From contig NZ_QFOA01000084.1 of the NCBI RefSeq assembly GCF_003248505.1, positions 1 through 14,004 on the forward strand: a stretch of DNA of 14,004 nucleotides. The letters run 5' to 3'. This document shows positions 1-7,112 of this stretch, in pieces. Under the pieces are notes generated by a model. The model had not been told where the DNA came from. It saw only the letters and a list, made by a program, of their open reading frames with translations, and ran no database searches. Position 1 is the first letter of the stretch. Each line of letters starts with the position of its first letter. The position numbers and the translations under genes are program-made. This stretch comes from Sphingobium sp. (GTDB lineage: Bacteria > Pseudomonadota > Alphaproteobacteria > Sphingomonadales > Sphingomonadaceae).

Positions 1-48
1 AGGCCGCTGCCTTGTTGGGAACACACACCGCGGAAACCATCTTGGCCA

Positions 49-66
49 GCGGTCACGTGCGACCGC
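49..66. other. Small inverted repeat downstream of prlC
   Basis: GCGGTC and GACCGC form a perfect 6-bp stem around a 6-nt loop, about 37 nt beyond the prlC stop codon in the direction of transcription. There is no T-run after it on the minus strand, so it is at best a weak or Rho-assisted 3' end signal. The rest of bases 1-102 holds no gene I can support; short open frames exist on both strands but none resembles a known protein. Confidence 0.25.
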
Positions 67-102
67 ACCGAAAGGCCGGACATATGGAAGCAAGCGATCA
101 GA

Positions 103-2115
103 TCAAATTTTCCGTTCAGCCCTTGCAAGAGGGAGCCGTCCACATATGAAACTGGCGGCTGCCGGTCGGGTGGCGCCGCGCGACAGAATCTCCGCCCGCA
201 GACAATCGCCAGTCGCCCGATCGACCAGTCCCGCTTCCACGAACTTCTGGAAAGCGTCGGCAGCCAGCACTTCGGCCCAGAGATAGCTGTAGTACCCCGA
301 AGCGTAGCCACCTGCGAAAATATGGGTGAATGCTTGGGGGAACCGATGCCATTCGGGCGGCTTGATGACCGCAACCTCGTCACGGACGGATTCAATGACT
401 TCAAGCGGATCCGACCCCATTGTGCCGAGATGCAGCAGCAGGTCGAAAAGCGCGAACTCGATCTGCCGAACCAACAACATGCCGGACTGGAAATGCCGGG
501 CGGCCGCCAGCTTGTCGAAGAGCGCTCGGGGCAGGGTGGCTCCGGTCAGATAGTGTCCAGACATTGCGGTGAGCACATCGCGGTCCAGCCCGAAATCCTC
601 CATCAACTGGCTGGGCAACTCGACGGCGTCCCATTCGAACCCGGCGGTCCCGGCGACGCTGGGGCGGTCCACCTGCGTCAGAATGTGATGCAGGCAATGG
701 CCCGTTTCATGCAGCAGGGTGATGACGTCGGTGTGGCTCAACAACGATGGGCTATCATCGCTGGGCGGCGCGAAATTGCAGACCAGATAAGCCACAGGCA
801 CGCGGCTGATGTTGCCATCGTTGAGCCGTGGACGCGCAGACGACATCCAGGCGCCGCCACGCTTGCCTGGACGGGCGTAGAGATCGAGATACAGGCCCGC
901 GATCGTTGCGCCCTTGTCGTCGATCACGTCCAGATATCGGGCATCCGGATGCCAGAGGGGAACGTCGTCGCGCGGGGTCAGCGTGATATCGAAGAGCTGA
1001 TCAAGCAGCGTGCGCCAGCCTTCGATCACGCGGCTGGCTGGGAAATATGCCCTCACCTCCTGCTCGTCGATCGCGTGACGGTCCTGGCGCAGGCGGTTGG
1101 CAGCGAAGGGAATGTCCCAGGGCTGCAGATCGGGCAGATCGAGACGGGTTGCGGCGAAATCCCGCAGATCGGCTAATTCGCACTCTGCGATCGGCTTTGC
1201 GCGGCGTGCGAGGTCACGCAGAAACGCGAGCACCTCTTCCGCTCCGGAAGCCATCTTGGTGGCGAGCGACCAATCGACGGGATTGGCAAATCCCAGCAGG
1301 CTGGCGGCCCGATGACGCAGATCGAGTATGCGTTCGATACGGCGGGAGTTGTCGAACTGACCGGAATGCGGCCCTTGATCGGAAGCACGGGTACCAAACG
1401 CCCGATACACACGTTCGCGCAGGGCGCGAGCCTCGGCAAAGGTCAGGATTGCATTGACGCTGGGTTGCTGAAGGGTGACAAGCCAGCCTTTCAGATCGCG
1501 GGATGCCGCTGCCGAAGCCAGCATCGCTTTATCCGCAGACGAAAGGCCGGAGAGCGTGGCCTCGTCGTCCACCAGTTCGGACCATGCATCGGTCGCGTCC
1601 AGCACGGCGGCCTCGAACTCGGTGGACAGGGTGGACAACTCTATCGAAATATCGCTGAATGTTTGGCGATCCTTCGGGTCGAGCGCGACCCCGGCCAGCC
1701 GGAATTGCCGGAGCGAATGGTCGATGCAGGCCTGATCCGCAGGGGGCAGGGTCGTGAATTCGGGCAAACGACGGACGCCAGCGATAACTTCGTATAGATC
1801 GCGGTTCTGCCCCACGATCATCTCATGCTCGACAAGCAGGCGCTGGCCTTCGGCATAGGCGGTGCGCAACGCAGGCGTGTCGGATACGGCGTGCAGATGC
1901 TCGACCGCCGACCAGAGCGCTTGCAATCTGGTGGTGGCGCGCTCAAGCGGCAGCCAGACATTCGCGAAGTCGGCCGGTCGCGTCGCGACGAGCGCATCGA
2001 CCACCGCCGCGCGACCGGCAATGGCCGATTTGAGAGCGACCAGCAGGTCATCGGGCTCAATGTCCGCAAAGGGAGGTAAATCGGCAGGATCGAGCAGGCG
2101 TTCGGTAGCAATCAT
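103..2115 (-). CDS. prlC: Oligopeptidase A, M3 family zinc metallopeptidase
   Basis: Cytoplasmic zinc endopeptidase that cuts short peptides, including signal-peptide remnants. The sequence follows E. coli PrlC closely over most of its length: LPPF near the N-terminus, the TRASDQGP block, LQPWDI, YLDLYARPGKRGGAWM, and AVELPSQ. Counted from the upstream GTG at 2163, the zinc motif HETGH lies at residues 485-489 and the third ligand Glu is in WDAVELPSQ (about 515). The substrate-binding block GGYASGYYSY follows at 618-627. The usual motif is HEFGH, so the Thr is a variant at a non-ligand position. I place the start at the ATG at 2115 (670 aa) because AAGG lies about 9 nt before it and the protein then begins as PrlC does; the GTG at 2163, 4 nt after the trxB stop, has no clear ribosome site. 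The C-terminus is several residues shorter than usual after the GRxP motif. It is the last gene of the cds1-like/trxB/prlC operon. Confidence 0.93.
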   Translation of the reverse strand: MIATERLLDPADLPPFADIEPDDLLVALKSAIAGRAAVVDALVATRPADFANVWLPLERATTRLQALWSAVEHLHAVSDTPALRTAYAEGQRLLVEHEMIVGQNRDLYEVIAGVRRLPEFTTLPPADQACIDHSLRQFRLAGVALDPKDRQTFSDISIELSTLSTEFEAAVLDATDAWSELVDDEATLSGLSSADKAMLASAAASRDLKGWLVTLQQPSVNAILTFAEARALRERVYRAFGTRASDQGPHSGQFDNSRRIERILDLRHRAASLLGFANPVDWSLATKMASGAEEVLAFLRDLARRAKPIAECELADLRDFAATRLDLPDLQPWDIPFAANRLRQDRHAIDEQEVRAYFPASRVIEGWRTLLDQLFDITLTPRDDVPLWHPDARYLDVIDDKGATIAGLYLDLYARPGKRGGAWMSSARPRLNDGNISRVPVAYLVCNFAPPSDDSPSLLSHTDVITLLHETGHCLHHILTQVDRPSVAGTAGFEWDAVELPSQLMEDFGLDRDVLTAMSGHYLTGATLPRALFDKLAAARHFQSGMLLVRQIEFALFDLLLHLGTMGSDPLEVIESVRDEVAVIKPPEWHRFPQAFTHIFAGGYASGYYSYLWAEVLAADAFQKFVEAGLVDRATGDCLRAEILSRGATRPAAASFICGRLPLARAERKI

Positions 2116-2166
2116 GAACGGTACCTTGTCTAACGGGTCGGAAAGCTGGTTGGGCACGTGCACGGC

Positions 2167-3171
2167 TTACTGCGGAGAGGCGGCAAGGATGGCATCGACC
2201 TCCGCCGTGGATTGCCCATTGAGGGGAGCGGGCGATCCGGTTTGTGCCGCGAGATAGCGTTCCGCCTCCAATGCCGCCATGCAGCCCATGCCGGCTGCGG
2301 TGATCGCCTGCCTGAAGTGCCGGTCCTGGACGTCACCCGCCGCGAACACGCCGGGCACGCTGGTGCGGGTCGTGCCCGGTTCGACCTCGATATACCCATC
2401 CTCATCCATGGCGAGTTGCCCCGTGAAAAGCGTCGTCGCCGGATCGTGGCCGATCGCCACGAACACCCCTTCCAGATCGCGGTGCGAGATTGCGCCGCTC
2501 AGCCTGTCCTTGAGCTTCACGCCGGTGACAACGCGGCCATCTCCGGCGATCTCGACCACCTCGCTATTCCAGAGGATCTCGATTTTCGGGTGTGCGAAGA
2601 TACGGGCCTGGTTGGTGCGATCCGCGCGCAGGCTGTCCCGCCGATGGACGAGATAGACTTTCTCCGCAAAGTTAGTCAGGAACAGCGCCTCTTCCACTGC
2701 GGTGTTGCCACCGCCGATGACAGCGACGCGCTGCCCGCGGTAGAAGAAGCCATCGCACGTGGCACATGCGGAAACGCCGCTGCCGCGATACTGGGTTTCA
2801 CTGGCAAGGCCCAGCCAGCGGGCCGACGCGCCGGTGGCGATCACCAGCGTATCCGCCGTATAGGTCGCGCCGCCGTCGCCGCGCGCGCGAAACGGCCGGA
2901 CCGAAAGATCGATATCGACGATATGGTCGGTGACGATCGTCGTGCCGACATGGCGCGCGTGTTCTTCCATTCGCGCCATGAGGTCGGGGCCGAGCACCTG
3001 CATGTCGCCGGGCCAGTTCTCGACTTCGCCCGTGATGGTGAGCTGCCCGCCCGGCTGAAGTCCCTGAACCAGCAACGGTTCCAGCGCGGCGCGCGCGGCA
3101 TAGACGGCGGCGGTGTACCCGGCGGGTCCCGATCCGACGATCATGACCTTGCTATGCAGATCGGTGGTCAA
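2167..3171 (-). CDS. trxB: Thioredoxin reductase (NADPH)
   Basis: FAD enzyme that passes electrons from NADPH to thioredoxin in the cytoplasm. From the chosen start the protein is 334 aa, close to the family's roughly 320. Visible features in order: FAD-binding GSGPAG at residues 13-18, the redox pair CATC at 136-139, the NADPH-binding GGGNTA at 153-158, HRRD at 176-179, and the second FAD motif AAGD at 277-280. The start is a TTG at 3171 that gives MTTDLHSKV, the usual TrxB N-terminus. The TTG overlaps the TGA stop of the preceding gene (TTGA), with AAAGGA 6 nt upstream. An ATG at 3267 would add 32 residues with no family resemblance and would lie inside the upstream gene. The overlap points to translational coupling with the cysteine-handling enzyme, and the thioredoxin-domain protein encoded at 7113-8354 is a possible partner. 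Confidence 0.95.
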   Translation of the reverse strand: MTTDLHSKVMIVGSGPAGYTAAVYAARAALEPLLVQGLQPGGQLTITGEVENWPGDMQVLGPDLMARMEEHARHVGTTIVTDHIVDIDLSVRPFRARGDGGATYTADTLVIATGASARWLGLASETQYRGSGVSACATCDGFFYRGQRVAVIGGGNTAVEEALFLTNFAEKVYLVHRRDSLRADRTNQARIFAHPKIEILWNSEVVEIAGDGRVVTGVKLKDRLSGAISHRDLEGVFVAIGHDPATTLFTGQLAMDEDGYIEVEPGTTRTSVPGVFAAGDVQDRHFRQAITAAGMGCMAALEAERYLAAQTGSPAPLNGQSTAEVDAILAASPQ

Positions 3172-4379
3172 TCGAACGTCCTTTCGTAGGTACTGGAAAC
3201 GCTGGCGATCGACGCGTTGCTTACGGACGCGACAGAATGTTCGGCAGGAACCGATTCCCCAAGGCAAGGTCCTTCGTCGAAGAGGTCCTGGAGCCGCCGA
3301 TAGGGGGCGTCCCAGTCGATTCCCTTTTGCGCCAGCCAGTCGTCCGAATAATAGGTATCGGCATAGCGATCGCCATGATCGCAGAGGATCGTCACGATCG
3401 ATCCCGTCTCGCCGCGCCGCATCATATGGTCGATGATCTGCGCGCAGGCCCAGATGTTCGTGCCGGTCGAACCACCGCAGCGGCGGCCGAGTCGTTCGGA
3501 TATGATCCGCATCGCGGCAATGCTCTGGGCGTCCGACACCGGCAGCATGCTATCGATGACATCGGGGATGAAGGAAGGTTCGACCCGCGGGCGTCCGATG
3601 CCCTCGATGATCGACCCGGCCATCCCGCAGGGCTGATCGGCGATCGACCGGTCCCGATAGTGCCGGTGAAAGACCGAACTTTCGGGATCGGCGACACACA
3701 GGCGGGTCGGGAGCCGCCGATAGCGTATGAAGCGTCCGATCGTGGCCGACGTGCCGCCGGTACCTGCTCCACAGACCACCCAGGCGGGCACCGGCTGCGG
3801 CTCCAGACGCAACTGGTCGAAGATGGATTCGGCGATGTTATTATTGCCGCGCCAGTCCGTCACGCGCTCTGCATAGGTGAACTGATCCATATAATGTCCA
3901 CCGCATTCCGCGGCGACGCGCTCCGCCTCGGCATAGATGGTGCGGGGATCGGCGACGCGATGGCAGCGACCGCCTTGACGCTCGATCAGGGCGATTTTTT
4001 CCCGCGCCGTCGTCGCCGGGACGATCGCGATGAAGGGCAGGTGCAGCAGTCGCGCGAAATAGGCTTCCGATACCGCCGTGGATCCCGAAGATGCCTCCAC
4101 GATCGTGGTGTCCGGGCCGATCCAGCCGTTGCACAGCGCGTAAAGGAACAGGGAGCGCGCCAAGCGGTGTTTCAGGCTGCCGGAAGGGTGGCTCGACTCA
4201 TCCTTGAGGTAAAGCGAAATGCCCGGCGCATTATTGAGTGTCACTTCGAGCAAGTGCGTGTCTGCGGAACGCATCTGTTCGGCAATGAGCGTGCCGATCG
4301 CACGGTTCACCCAATCGCGCGATGCCCCTGTACCGCAGGCATATAGCGGAAAAGCAACGGCGGAAGCGTTTCTGATCAT
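3168..4379 (-). CDS. PLP-dependent cysteine desulfhydrase/cysteine synthase-like enzyme (Cds1-like)
   Basis: Fold-type II PLP enzyme of the cysteine synthase family. The 403-aa protein has GSLKHR with the likely PLP lysine at residue 70, the substrate/PLP loop EASSGSTAVSEAYF from 95, the phosphate-binding glycine loop GAGTGGTS at 204-211, GGSTGTN at 302-308 and CDHGDRY near 333. The pattern HPSGSLKHRLARSLFLY, with WRGNNNIAESIF and IEGIGRPRVEPSF, fits the branch containing mycobacterial Cds1 (L-cysteine desulfhydrase, giving pyruvate, sulfide and ammonia) better than CysK or CysM; this rests on my memory of the family. The tail from about 377 is Ser/Ala/Val-rich (SVASVSNASIASVSS) and looks like an extension beyond the catalytic fold. 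The start at 4379 keeps the conserved WVNRAI and RSADTHL segment; the ribosome site (AGG about 9 nt upstream) is weak. Divergence from a DecR-like regulator supports a role in cysteine handling. Cysteine synthesis remains the alternative. Confidence 0.8.
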   Translation of the reverse strand: MIRNASAVAFPLYACGTGASRDWVNRAIGTLIAEQMRSADTHLLEVTLNNAPGISLYLKDESSHPSGSLKHRLARSLFLYALCNGWIGPDTTIVEASSGSTAVSEAYFARLLHLPFIAIVPATTAREKIALIERQGGRCHRVADPRTIYAEAERVAAECGGHYMDQFTYAERVTDWRGNNNIAESIFDQLRLEPQPVPAWVVCGAGTGGTSATIGRFIRYRRLPTRLCVADPESSVFHRHYRDRSIADQPCGMAGSIIEGIGRPRVEPSFIPDVIDSMLPVSDAQSIAAMRIISERLGRRCGGSTGTNIWACAQIIDHMMRRGETGSIVTILCDHGDRYADTYYSDDWLAQKGIDWDAPYRRLQDLFDEGPCLGESVPAEHSVASVSNASIASVSSTYERTFD

Positions 4380-4549
4380 CGGAGATACCTGTTAGTAGCG
4401 GCCTGCATGATAGTGCAGGTACTGCGCATGTGGTGCGCATTTTGTGGCGCGACTTTGGCATTATGCACATGAAAGGCGCGAGAAGTCTTTTAAATGCGCA
4501 TGGTTTGCCCACGGGGCAAATGGCATCAGCCGAAGGGAAATCGAATCGA
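4380..4549. promoter_or_regulatory. Divergent regulatory region between the Cds1-like operon and the Lrp-type regulator
   Basis: This 170-bp gap should hold both divergent promoters. It contains an inverted repeat CCTGCA-TGATAG-TGCAGG at 4402-4419 and three TGCGCAT or near copies: 4423-4429, 4434-4440 and 4495-4501, plus TGCACAT at 4464-4470. TGC cores start at 4404, 4414, 4423, 4434, 4464 and 4495, so the steps are 10, 9, 11, 30 and 31 bp, close to whole helical turns. A second palindrome, TTTGCCC-ACG-GGGCAAA, lies at 4504-4520 just before the regulator's start. Lrp/AsnC proteins bind as dimers to octamers across several helically phased sites, so autoregulation and control of the left operon is a reasonable inference. 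I could not pick convincing -35/-10 boxes. Confidence 0.55.
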
Positions 4550-5023
4550 ATGTTGGACCAACGCGACATTGCAATTCTCGATATTCTCCAGCGAGACAGC
4601 GAGACCCCGGTGTTCCGGATAGCCGAAAAGGTTCACTTGTCGCCCTCCGCCTGCTCGCGCCGGATCGCTGAACTGCGTCGGCTCGGCTATATTGTCGGAA
4701 GCGTCGTGCGGCTGGATCGCGACAAGCTGGGACTTCCGATCACCATTTTCGTCATCATCGGCGCAAAGCATAGCGCGGAGTGGCTCAGGCGTTTCCGCGC
4801 CATTCTTGCCGACATTCCCGAAGTGCTGGAGTGCCATCGCCTGACGGGGCAAGCCGATTATGTGCTCAAGCTGGCAGTGCCCAGCATCCAGCATTATGAC
4901 GACGTCTACAAGCGGCTGATCTCTGGCGTAGAGATTGATGATGTCGCCGCTTACATCTCGATGGAGACTATCAAGGACAGCCAGGCTCTTCCTCTCGAAT
5001 ATATTGGACAGGCGCGGGATTGA
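4550..5023 (+). CDS. Lrp/AsnC family transcriptional regulator, DecR-like
   Basis: DNA-binding regulator of 157 aa. Residues 1-50 carry the AsnC-type helix-turn-helix (RIAEKVHLSPSACSRRIAELRRLG), followed by a RAM ligand-binding domain. It resembles E. coli DecR (YbaO), which senses cysteine and turns on cysteine detoxification: shared blocks include MLDxxD at the start, HSxEWxxRF, PEVLxxxRxxGxxDYxL, YDxxYKRLxxxV and MExIKxxxxLPxE. This comparison is from memory. The start is set at the ATG at 4550 because MLDQRD is the family's usual beginning; AAGGGA lies 11 nt upstream. In-frame ATGs at 4520 and 4430 would add 10 or 40 residues unlike the family. The gene diverges from the Cds1-like gene, its likely target, and converges on the ABC transporter operon. 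Confidence 0.9.
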   Translation: MLDQRDIAILDILQRDSETPVFRIAEKVHLSPSACSRRIAELRRLGYIVGSVVRLDRDKLGLPITIFVIIGAKHSAEWLRRFRAILADIPEVLECHRLTGQADYVLKLAVPSIQHYDDVYKRLISGVEIDDVAAYISMETIKDSQALPLEYIGQARD

Positions 5024-5135
5024 CGGGATTGCCTCGCCAAACGGCGGGGGCGTTGGCTCAGCGCCGGTTCGACGAGCGAGCATCTGCCTGACCTGCATTG
5101 TGGGGAATCATCCGGCTCAGTCCGCGACGTTCGTC

Positions 5136-5172
5136 ACGGGAAGGTAGCGGCGTCAGGCCACGACCTTCCCGT
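5136..5172. terminator. Probable bidirectional terminator hairpin
   Basis: ACGGGAAGGT (5136-5145) and ACCTTCCCGT (5163-5172) form a perfect 10-bp stem with a 17-nt loop. It lies in the 177-nt gap between two convergent genes, 112 nt after the regulator's stop and 28 nt after the transporter's stop, where a shared terminator is expected. Neither side has a proper T-run; the plus side reads TTGGTTATT a few bases later, so efficiency as an intrinsic terminator is uncertain. Confidence 0.6.
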
Positions 5173-5200
5173 ACAGTTGGTTATTGGGCGCTCCGAACTG

Positions 5201-7018
5201 TCAGTCCCCGATTGTATTCAGCGTGACCGTGCCATTCTCGATCAGCAGCGCATGGGTGTGATGCACCTCCAGGCGGTCATCGTGAACCACGCTGATGAGG
5301 GTGGCATGGGGCAGCGCGGATGCGAGTTCCCGATAGAAGATCGCTGCGTTCTCCGGGTCGAGCGCGCTCGTCGCTTCGTCGAGGATCAGCACGTCGGGCC
5401 GGTGGAGGAGGATGCGGGTCAGCGCCAGGCGTTGCTGTTCGCCCGGAGACAGTTCCTCCTGCCAAAATCTGGACTGATGAATCTGGCTGCGATGGGTACC
5501 GAGGCCGACCTTATCGAGGGACGCCTGGATTTTGGCGTCGTCGTGGAGATGGTCGTCATCGGGGAAGCACACCGCCGCCTTGAGCGTGCCGAGCGGCAGG
5601 TAAAGCCGCTGGGGAACCACCATCACGCTGCCGCGATTGTCGAGCGTGACCGACCCGCTGCCTTCCGGCCAAAGGCCAACGATGGCGCGCAGCAGCGTAC
5701 TTTTGCCAGCGCCCGATGGGCCGCGCACGACCCAGCGCTCACCCGCCTTTACGGTCCAGTCGCCAAGGTCGAGCAGCGGTTCGCCAGTCGGACGATAGAC
5801 GGTCATGGCGTGGGTTTGCAGCACGGTCCGTCCACCCAGGTCGCGCGCACCAAAGGCGATGCCGCGCGGCCTTTCATGATCCAGAGCGTCGTCCAGACCC
5901 TTCAGACGATTAAGGTTGGCGATCTGGGCAGCGATCCTGGCATAGCCCTGCACGAAATAGGACAATTGCATGGTGAGGCCCATGAAGGCGTCTTTCGCCC
6001 CCATGACCTGGCCAAAGCTGATCGCGCCGCTGAAATAGCGCGGGATCATGAGGAAGAGCGGCAGGACGCCGCCGATCCGTTCGTAGATGCCCTGACCCAT
6101 ATTGATGCCCAGCGTAGCAAATATCACCCGGCGGTAGTTCAAGCGGACCTGCTCGAATGCGTCGGCAAGCGATGCGCGTTCCCGGTCAACCGCTCCCGAC
6201 AAACCGATCTGGCCCGCGTTGCGACGGACGTGGATCAGTGTCGCGCGGAAATCGCCTTCACGATGCTGCTGCGCCATCGTCGCGCGGATGTAGGGCTTGC
6301 CGATCTTTGCCATGATGACACTGCCGAGGATGGCATAGATGAAGGCGTACCAGACCGTGCTGCCGGGGATCGAAATAGCGGAACCGAACAGCGAAAAGCG
6401 AATAGGCTCTGCGGTTTCCAGCAGGATCAGGATCATGCTTACCGATGTCGCGATCACGCCGACAAAGGCGAGGACGATGCCGAGAAGGCCCAGGCCCTGG
6501 CTGGTTAGGCCGTTGATGTCCTCGGCGATACGCTGGTCGGGATTGTCGATCAGCCGGAGGCGTTCGATTTCGGCAAAGCGGTCCCGTGCCATCCAGCGAC
6601 CAAGATAGCGTCGCGTCAGTTCGGTCCGCCAACGGATGCCAAGTGTCATCTCGAAATAGGAGTTGATGAGCGTATAGCCGACCTGCATCCCCATAATGCC
6701 GATGAAGACCGCGATCATCCAGTAGAAGCGCGCTGCGTCCCTGTTCTGGACGCTGTCGTAGAAATTCTGCTCCCAGCGGTTGCTGACGACGAAGATATAG
6801 GCACCGCCAAACTGGCAGGCCAGGAGGACCGCAAGCGCGAACCAGGCAAACTTCCAGTCACTGGAGAACCAGTAGCTTTTGAACAGGCTGAAGGCATGCG
6901 CCCAGCGACCGCCCGCCGGTTCGGGTGGCGCCATGCCCTTTTCGCGAAGCACTTCGCCCGACACGACGGGTTGCGGGATCAGGGCTTCCGACCGATCAGC
7001 AGATGATGAATCTGTCAT
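5201..7018 (-). CDS. SbmA/BacA/YddA-type ABC transporter, fused permease and ATPase
   Basis: Inner-membrane ABC protein of 605 aa with both domains in one chain. The membrane half (about residues 50-380) has five to six hydrophobic segments and the family blocks RWEQNFYDSVQ and LIDNPDQRIAEDI typical of the SbmA/BacA and ABC_membrane_2 group. The ATPase half has Walker A GPSGAGKST at 433-441, a Q-loop VPQ at 468-470, a signature LSPGEQQR at 523-530, Walker B VLILDEAT at 543-550 and the switch His in VVHDD near 579. LSPGE replaces LSGGQ, which is common in this subfamily. The start at 7018 has AAGGAAG about 6 nt upstream; earlier in-frame starts add basic, unrelated sequence overlapping the preceding gene. 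SbmA and BacA import peptides such as microcins and proline-rich peptides. The close ATP-driven relatives, YddA and mycobacterial Rv1819c, vary (the latter imports B12 and peptides), so direction and substrate are inference. It is the last gene of the receptor-TldED operon. Confidence 0.88.
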   Translation of the reverse strand: MTDSSSADRSEALIPQPVVSGEVLREKGMAPPEPAGGRWAHAFSLFKSYWFSSDWKFAWFALAVLLACQFGGAYIFVVSNRWEQNFYDSVQNRDAARFYWMIAVFIGIMGMQVGYTLINSYFEMTLGIRWRTELTRRYLGRWMARDRFAEIERLRLIDNPDQRIAEDINGLTSQGLGLLGIVLAFVGVIATSVSMILILLETAEPIRFSLFGSAISIPGSTVWYAFIYAILGSVIMAKIGKPYIRATMAQQHREGDFRATLIHVRRNAGQIGLSGAVDRERASLADAFEQVRLNYRRVIFATLGINMGQGIYERIGGVLPLFLMIPRYFSGAISFGQVMGAKDAFMGLTMQLSYFVQGYARIAAQIANLNRLKGLDDALDHERPRGIAFGARDLGGRTVLQTHAMTVYRPTGEPLLDLGDWTVKAGERWVVRGPSGAGKSTLLRAIVGLWPEGSGSVTLDNRGSVMVVPQRLYLPLGTLKAAVCFPDDDHLHDDAKIQASLDKVGLGTHRSQIHQSRFWQEELSPGEQQRLALTRILLHRPDVLILDEATSALDPENAAIFYRELASALPHATLISVVHDDRLEVHHTHALLIENGTVTLNTIGD

Positions 7019-7060
7019 ATCTCTTCCTTGTGAGCGAACCGGGTGCCGCCAAAGGGTCTT

Positions 7061-7083
7061 TTCCAGGCGTTCCATGCCTGGAA
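7061..7083. repeat. Intercistronic inverted repeat between thioredoxin fusion and ABC genes
   Basis: TTCCAGGC (7061-7068) and GCCTGGAA (7076-7083) make a perfect 8-bp stem with a 7-nt loop in the 94-nt gap between the thioredoxin-fusion gene and the ABC gene. No T-run follows on the minus strand, so it looks more like an mRNA processing, stability or attenuation element than a full terminator. It is the only sizeable gap inside the tldE-tldD-trx-ABC part of the operon. Confidence 0.5.
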
Positions 7084-7112
7084 GCCGCGATGGGGCAGGC
7101 CGGTTCGTACTT

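Noticed and set aside
3..150. Plus-strand open frame entering at the left edge, ending TGA at 148-150
   Set aside because: It would overlap the 3' end of prlC by nearly 50 bases and has no recognisable motif. A minus-strand frame from the ATG at 83 is equally open, so neither is supported.
3172..3267. Longer TrxB beginning at an ATG at 3267
   Set aside because: The extra 32 residues have no TrxB resemblance and lie inside the upstream gene; the TTG at 3171 has a good ribosome site and the normal N-terminus.
4430..4549. Longer regulator starting at an ATG at 4430
   Set aside because: The 40 added residues are unlike Lrp/AsnC proteins and run through the repeat-rich operator region.
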